Origin: an uncultured Dyadobacter sp.
GTDB lineage: Bacteria; Bacteroidota; Bacteroidia; Cytophagales; Spirosomataceae
Direction: 5' to 3'
DNA: 6,491 nt
NCBI GenBank assembly: GCA_946481035.1
Contig: CAMLNK010000242.1
Location: 1-6,491 of the forward strand
The notes under the pieces: generated by a model
What the model was told of the DNA's origin: nothing
The model's input: the letters and a program-made list of their open reading frames with translations, nothing else
The model's database searches: none
Shown: positions 5,858 through 6,491 of the stretch, in pieces
Layout: every line of letters starts with the position of its first letter
How positions within the stretch are numbered: the first letter of the stretch is position 1
Translations under genes and position numbers: made by a program

Positions 5858-6491
5858 TTTACAGCAGAGGACTATCACCGGGTTAGCGGGCGTATTTGTC
5901 ATTATTGGTTGCATAGTTTATAGTGAATGGTCGTTTTTGCTGCTTTTTTGCGCCATCAGCTCCCTCACGCAGCTCGAATTTTATAAACTGCTCGGCCTCG
6001 ACGGTAACCAGCCGCTTACATATTATGGCACGTTCTGTGGCACAGTCATGATACTTCTTGCGTATTTGATTGAACAGGACATTGTCGAGTTTGAAAACTA
6101 CTTCATTATCAGCCCGCTGCTGTCGATGATCTTTTTTATCAAACTCTACAAAAAGAACGACCTGAAACCTTTTACGAATATCGGGTTTACGTTCCTGGGC
6201 ATCATTTACGTGGCATTGCCGTTCGCAATGATCATCGTAATGGCGCTGCGCGGAGGAACCTACAACTATGAGATCGTGCTCGGTAGCCTGCTGCTCCTTT
6301 GGGCGTCGGATATCGGCGGGTATTTTGCCGGTACAAAGTTTGGCAAGAGGAAGTTGTTCGAACGTATTTCTCCCAAAAAATCCTGGGAGGGATCGATGGG
6401 CAGCGCTGTTTTTGCGGGCATTATCGCATTTGCGCTGGGGCATTATTTCCGTACCTTCGAACCCTGGAAGTGGTATTGCATCGGCGCGATC
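5829..6491 (+). CDS. cdsA: Phosphatidate cytidylyltransferase (CDP-diglyceride synthase), N-terminal part, 3' end outside window
   Basis: Makes CDP-diacylglycerol from phosphatidate and CTP, the branch-point precursor of membrane phospholipids; an integral inner-membrane enzyme. The frame is open from ATG 5829 to the last base, giving 221 residues of a family that usually has about 265-285. The N-terminus, MKQRLDNLSNLQQRTITGLA, has the RxxTG pattern typical of CdsA starts. Hydrophobic segments follow at roughly 16-32, 34-46, 64-82, 91-105, 118-139, 148-160 and 191-206. The diagnostic region is LLWASDIGGYFAGTKFGK (about 156-173) with Asp161, then SPKKSWEG (181-188), matching the cytosolic metal/CTP-binding loop. 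The second C-terminal signature (SxxKR...KD) lies beyond the window. The start overlaps the DUF2007 gene by 29 nt in a different frame. An in-frame TTG at 5841 is a possible alternative start, still overlapping. Confidence 0.93.
   Translation, partial: MKQRLDNLSNLQQRTITGLAGVFVIIGCIVYSEWSFLLLFCAISSLTQLEFYKLLGLDGNQPLTYYGTFCGTVMILLAYLIEQDIVEFENYFIISPLLSMIFFIKLYKKNDLKPFTNIGFTFLGIIYVALPFAMIIVMALRGGTYNYEIVLGSLLLLWASDIGGYFAGTKFGKRKLFERISPKKSWEGSMGSAVFAGIIAFALGHYFRTFEPWKWYCIGAI

Noticed and set aside
5883..6443. A 186-residue open frame on the minus strand
   Set aside because: It lies antisense across cdsA, whose plus-strand frame is unbroken from 5829 to the window end and carries clear CdsA motifs. 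The antisense product is charged and low in pattern and resembles no family I know.

Overview
The window looks like chromosomal core sequence from a Bacteroidota bacterium, most likely of the Cytophagales (Dyadobacter/Spirosoma-like). The evidence is the protein flavour of the biotin carrier, the CPBP protease and the DUF2007 protein, the moderate GC content, and start codons preceded by A/T-rich leaders with no recognisable Shine-Dalgarno sequence. The genus is an inference. Eight of the nine genes belong to families I recognise with good confidence, and the ninth (DUF2007) is a conserved small protein of unknown role.

There are three transcription blocks. (1) Positions 1-1514, plus strand: the 3' part of a UDP-glucose 6-dehydrogenase gene followed by a UDP-glucuronate decarboxylase gene. 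Together they take UDP-glucose to UDP-glucuronate to UDP-xylose, for surface polysaccharide. (2) Positions 1643-4522, minus strand, transcribed in the order dus (tRNA-dihydrouridine synthase), a biotin carboxyl carrier protein, pyrH (UMP kinase) and frr (ribosome recycling factor). The dus stop and the carrier start overlap by 7 nt. The pyrH-frr pair is a classic translation/nucleotide pairing. (3) Positions 4647-6491, plus strand: a CPBP intramembrane protease, a small DUF2007 protein, and the 5' part of cdsA (phosphatidate cytidylyltransferase), which runs off the window. The cdsA start overlaps the end of the DUF2007 gene by 29 nt.

Blocks 1 and 2 converge on 1515-1642. This interval holds a nested GC-rich inverted repeat (two 20-bp palindromes that are exact reverse complements of each other) and, directly abutting it, a long A/T-flanked hairpin that reads as a bidirectional terminator. 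Blocks 2 and 3 diverge from 4523-4646, which must hold the promoters for dus and the protease. It contains a perfect 12-bp palindrome just upstream of the protease start.

I found no mobile element genes, CRISPR array, RNA gene, phage gene or defence gene, and no sign of a new biological system. The points most worth checking are the nested repeat/terminator, a valine in place of the usual glutamate before the biotinylation motif, and the overlapping DUF2007-cdsA arrangement.
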